Part shown: positions 63,367-64,000 of the stretch, one piece after another
Position numbering within the stretch: the stretch's first letter is position 1
Layout: each line of letters opens with the position of its first letter
From: Thermosinus carboxydivorans Nor1
GTDB lineage: Bacteria > Bacillota > Negativicutes > Sporomusales > Thermosinaceae
Reading direction: 5' to 3'
DNA length: 64,000 nucleotides
Assembly: GCF_000169155.1 (NCBI RefSeq)
Contig: NZ_AAWL01000003.1
Span: 1-64,000 of the forward strand
Notes under the pieces: model-generated
The model's input: the letters and a program-made list of their open reading frames with translations, nothing else
Databases searched by the model: none
Told to the model about the DNA's origin: nothing
Program-made: the position numbers and the translations under genes

Positions 63367-64000
63367 TGGCTGTGGACGATATCCGTGTCCTGATTGTCGA
63401 GGACGATCCGATGGTGGCCGAAATCAATAAAAAATTTACCGAGGCGGTCACCGGGTTTACCGTGGTCGGCGTCGTTAAAGACGGCGCGGCGGCGCTGGCG
63501 TTTGTTGCCCAAAAGAGTGTAGACTTAATAATTCTTGACAATTATCTGCCCGAGAAAACAGGTGTGGAGGTACTGGCCGAACTGCGGCGCCGCGATCAGC
63601 CGGTCGATGTCATTATGGTGACGGCGGCTGACGACAGCAAGACGGTTAGTCGGATACTCCGCCAAGGAGTGGTCGGCTATATCGCCAAGCCGTTTAAGTT
63701 TGAGCGCTATCGAGCCGTACTGGAAGCATACCGCAGTTTTCGCGAAAAGACGTTGAAAAAGACCAATTTGGCTCAAGAGGATATTGACGAGATGTTTTCT
63801 GTGCGCCAACGGTCCGCGGGGCCGGACGACATTCCCAAAAATTTCAGTCAGCAGACGATGAATTTGATCATTGACTTTCTCGCCAATCAAACCGCGCCTC
63901 TCTCGGCCGAGGAGATTGCGGCGGGGGTCGGCATCTCGCGGGTAACGGCGCGGCGCTACCTGGAATACTTCGTCGACCTGGGCCGGGTGCAGCGGACAAT
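63366..64000 (+). CDS. CitB/DcuR-type response regulator (cut at the window end)
   Basis: At least 211 codons are seen. The receiver domain starts IRVLIVEDDPMVAEINKKF, with phospho-Asp in LIILDNYLP and the conserved Lys in YIAKPFKFERY. The C-terminal helix-turn-helix begins LSAEEIAAGVGISRVTARRYLEYFVDLGRV and runs off the window. ATG at 63366 overlaps the kinase stop by one base. Expected to activate the citrate genes. Confidence 0.9.
   Translation, partial: MAVDDIRVLIVEDDPMVAEINKKFTEAVTGFTVVGVVKDGAAALAFVAQKSVDLIILDNYLPEKTGVEVLAELRRRDQPVDVIMVTAADDSKTVSRILRQGVVGYIAKPFKFERYRAVLEAYRSFREKTLKKTNLAQEDIDEMFSVRQRSAGPDDIPKNFSQQTMNLIIDFLANQTAPLSAEEIAAGVGISRVTARRYLEYFVDLGRVQRT

Noticed and set aside
1-64000. 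tRNA or rRNA genes
   Set aside because: No cloverleaf with a T-loop consensus and no rRNA-like stretch was recognised by eye; a covariance search would be needed to exclude them fully.

Overview
The window looks like the chromosome of an anaerobic, respiring Firmicute with mid-to-high GC genes and strong Shine-Dalgarno sites. I infer Negativicutes (Sporomusaceae-like), from the mix of Tat-exported molybdenum enzymes, citrate lyase, a group IIC-type intron, tandem glycine aptamers, a type I-B CRISPR-Cas locus and apparent selenoproteins. The taxonomy is inference only.

Layout. 1-2802: two head-to-tail IS110-family copies; the first is cut by the window edge and reads very poorly in its first ~345 bases. 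2924-7905: housekeeping genes (asparaginase, a eukaryote-type hexokinase, a glutamate-synthase-small-subunit-like flavoprotein, a small membrane protein, an SGNH hydrolase). 8073-15717: a Crp/Fnr regulator, then a respiratory cluster: a Sec-exported protein with an in-frame UGA (candidate selenoprotein), a small secreted protein, a TorD-like chaperone, and a three-subunit molybdopterin oxidoreductase (catalytic, four-cluster ferredoxin, NrfD anchor). 15773-17226: remnants of a group II intron and an IS3 element. 17269-26875: a substrate-binding protein, histidine kinase and NtrC-type regulator, followed by a sigma-54 promoter and ttrBCA (tetrathionate reductase). 26929-28469: an intron scar and a CoA-transferase pair. 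29057-29856: a small two-gene nucleotidyltransferase unit.

30322-41160: a complete type I-B (Cst/Tneap) CRISPR-Cas locus, cas6-cas8b1-cas7-cas5-cas3 and cas1-cas2-cas4-csa1, with a 14-repeat array plus one degenerate terminal repeat. 41161-43074 is decayed prophage material: a MuF-type toxin tail with its immunity partner, and a broken polyvalent protein. 43151-50864: an MFS transporter, an ArsC-like protein whose catalytic Cys codon is UGA followed by a textbook bacterial SECIS hairpin, queCDE, an amidase, and a glycine-riboswitch-controlled amino-acid symporter.

50880-64000: tricarboxylate catabolism. It holds a LysR regulator, a PrpF-type isomerase, a DASS transporter, an aconitase-family hydratase, a CitMHS transporter, citDEF citrate lyase and a CitAB-type two-component system, the last gene cut by the window edge. 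Together these could import citrate or aconitate, isomerise and hydrate it to citrate, and cleave that to acetate and oxaloacetate. The citrate lyase accessory genes citC, citX and citG are not in the window.

The two UGA-containing genes, each with a U-x-x-C motif and a hairpin 23-24 nt downstream, are the most notable observations.
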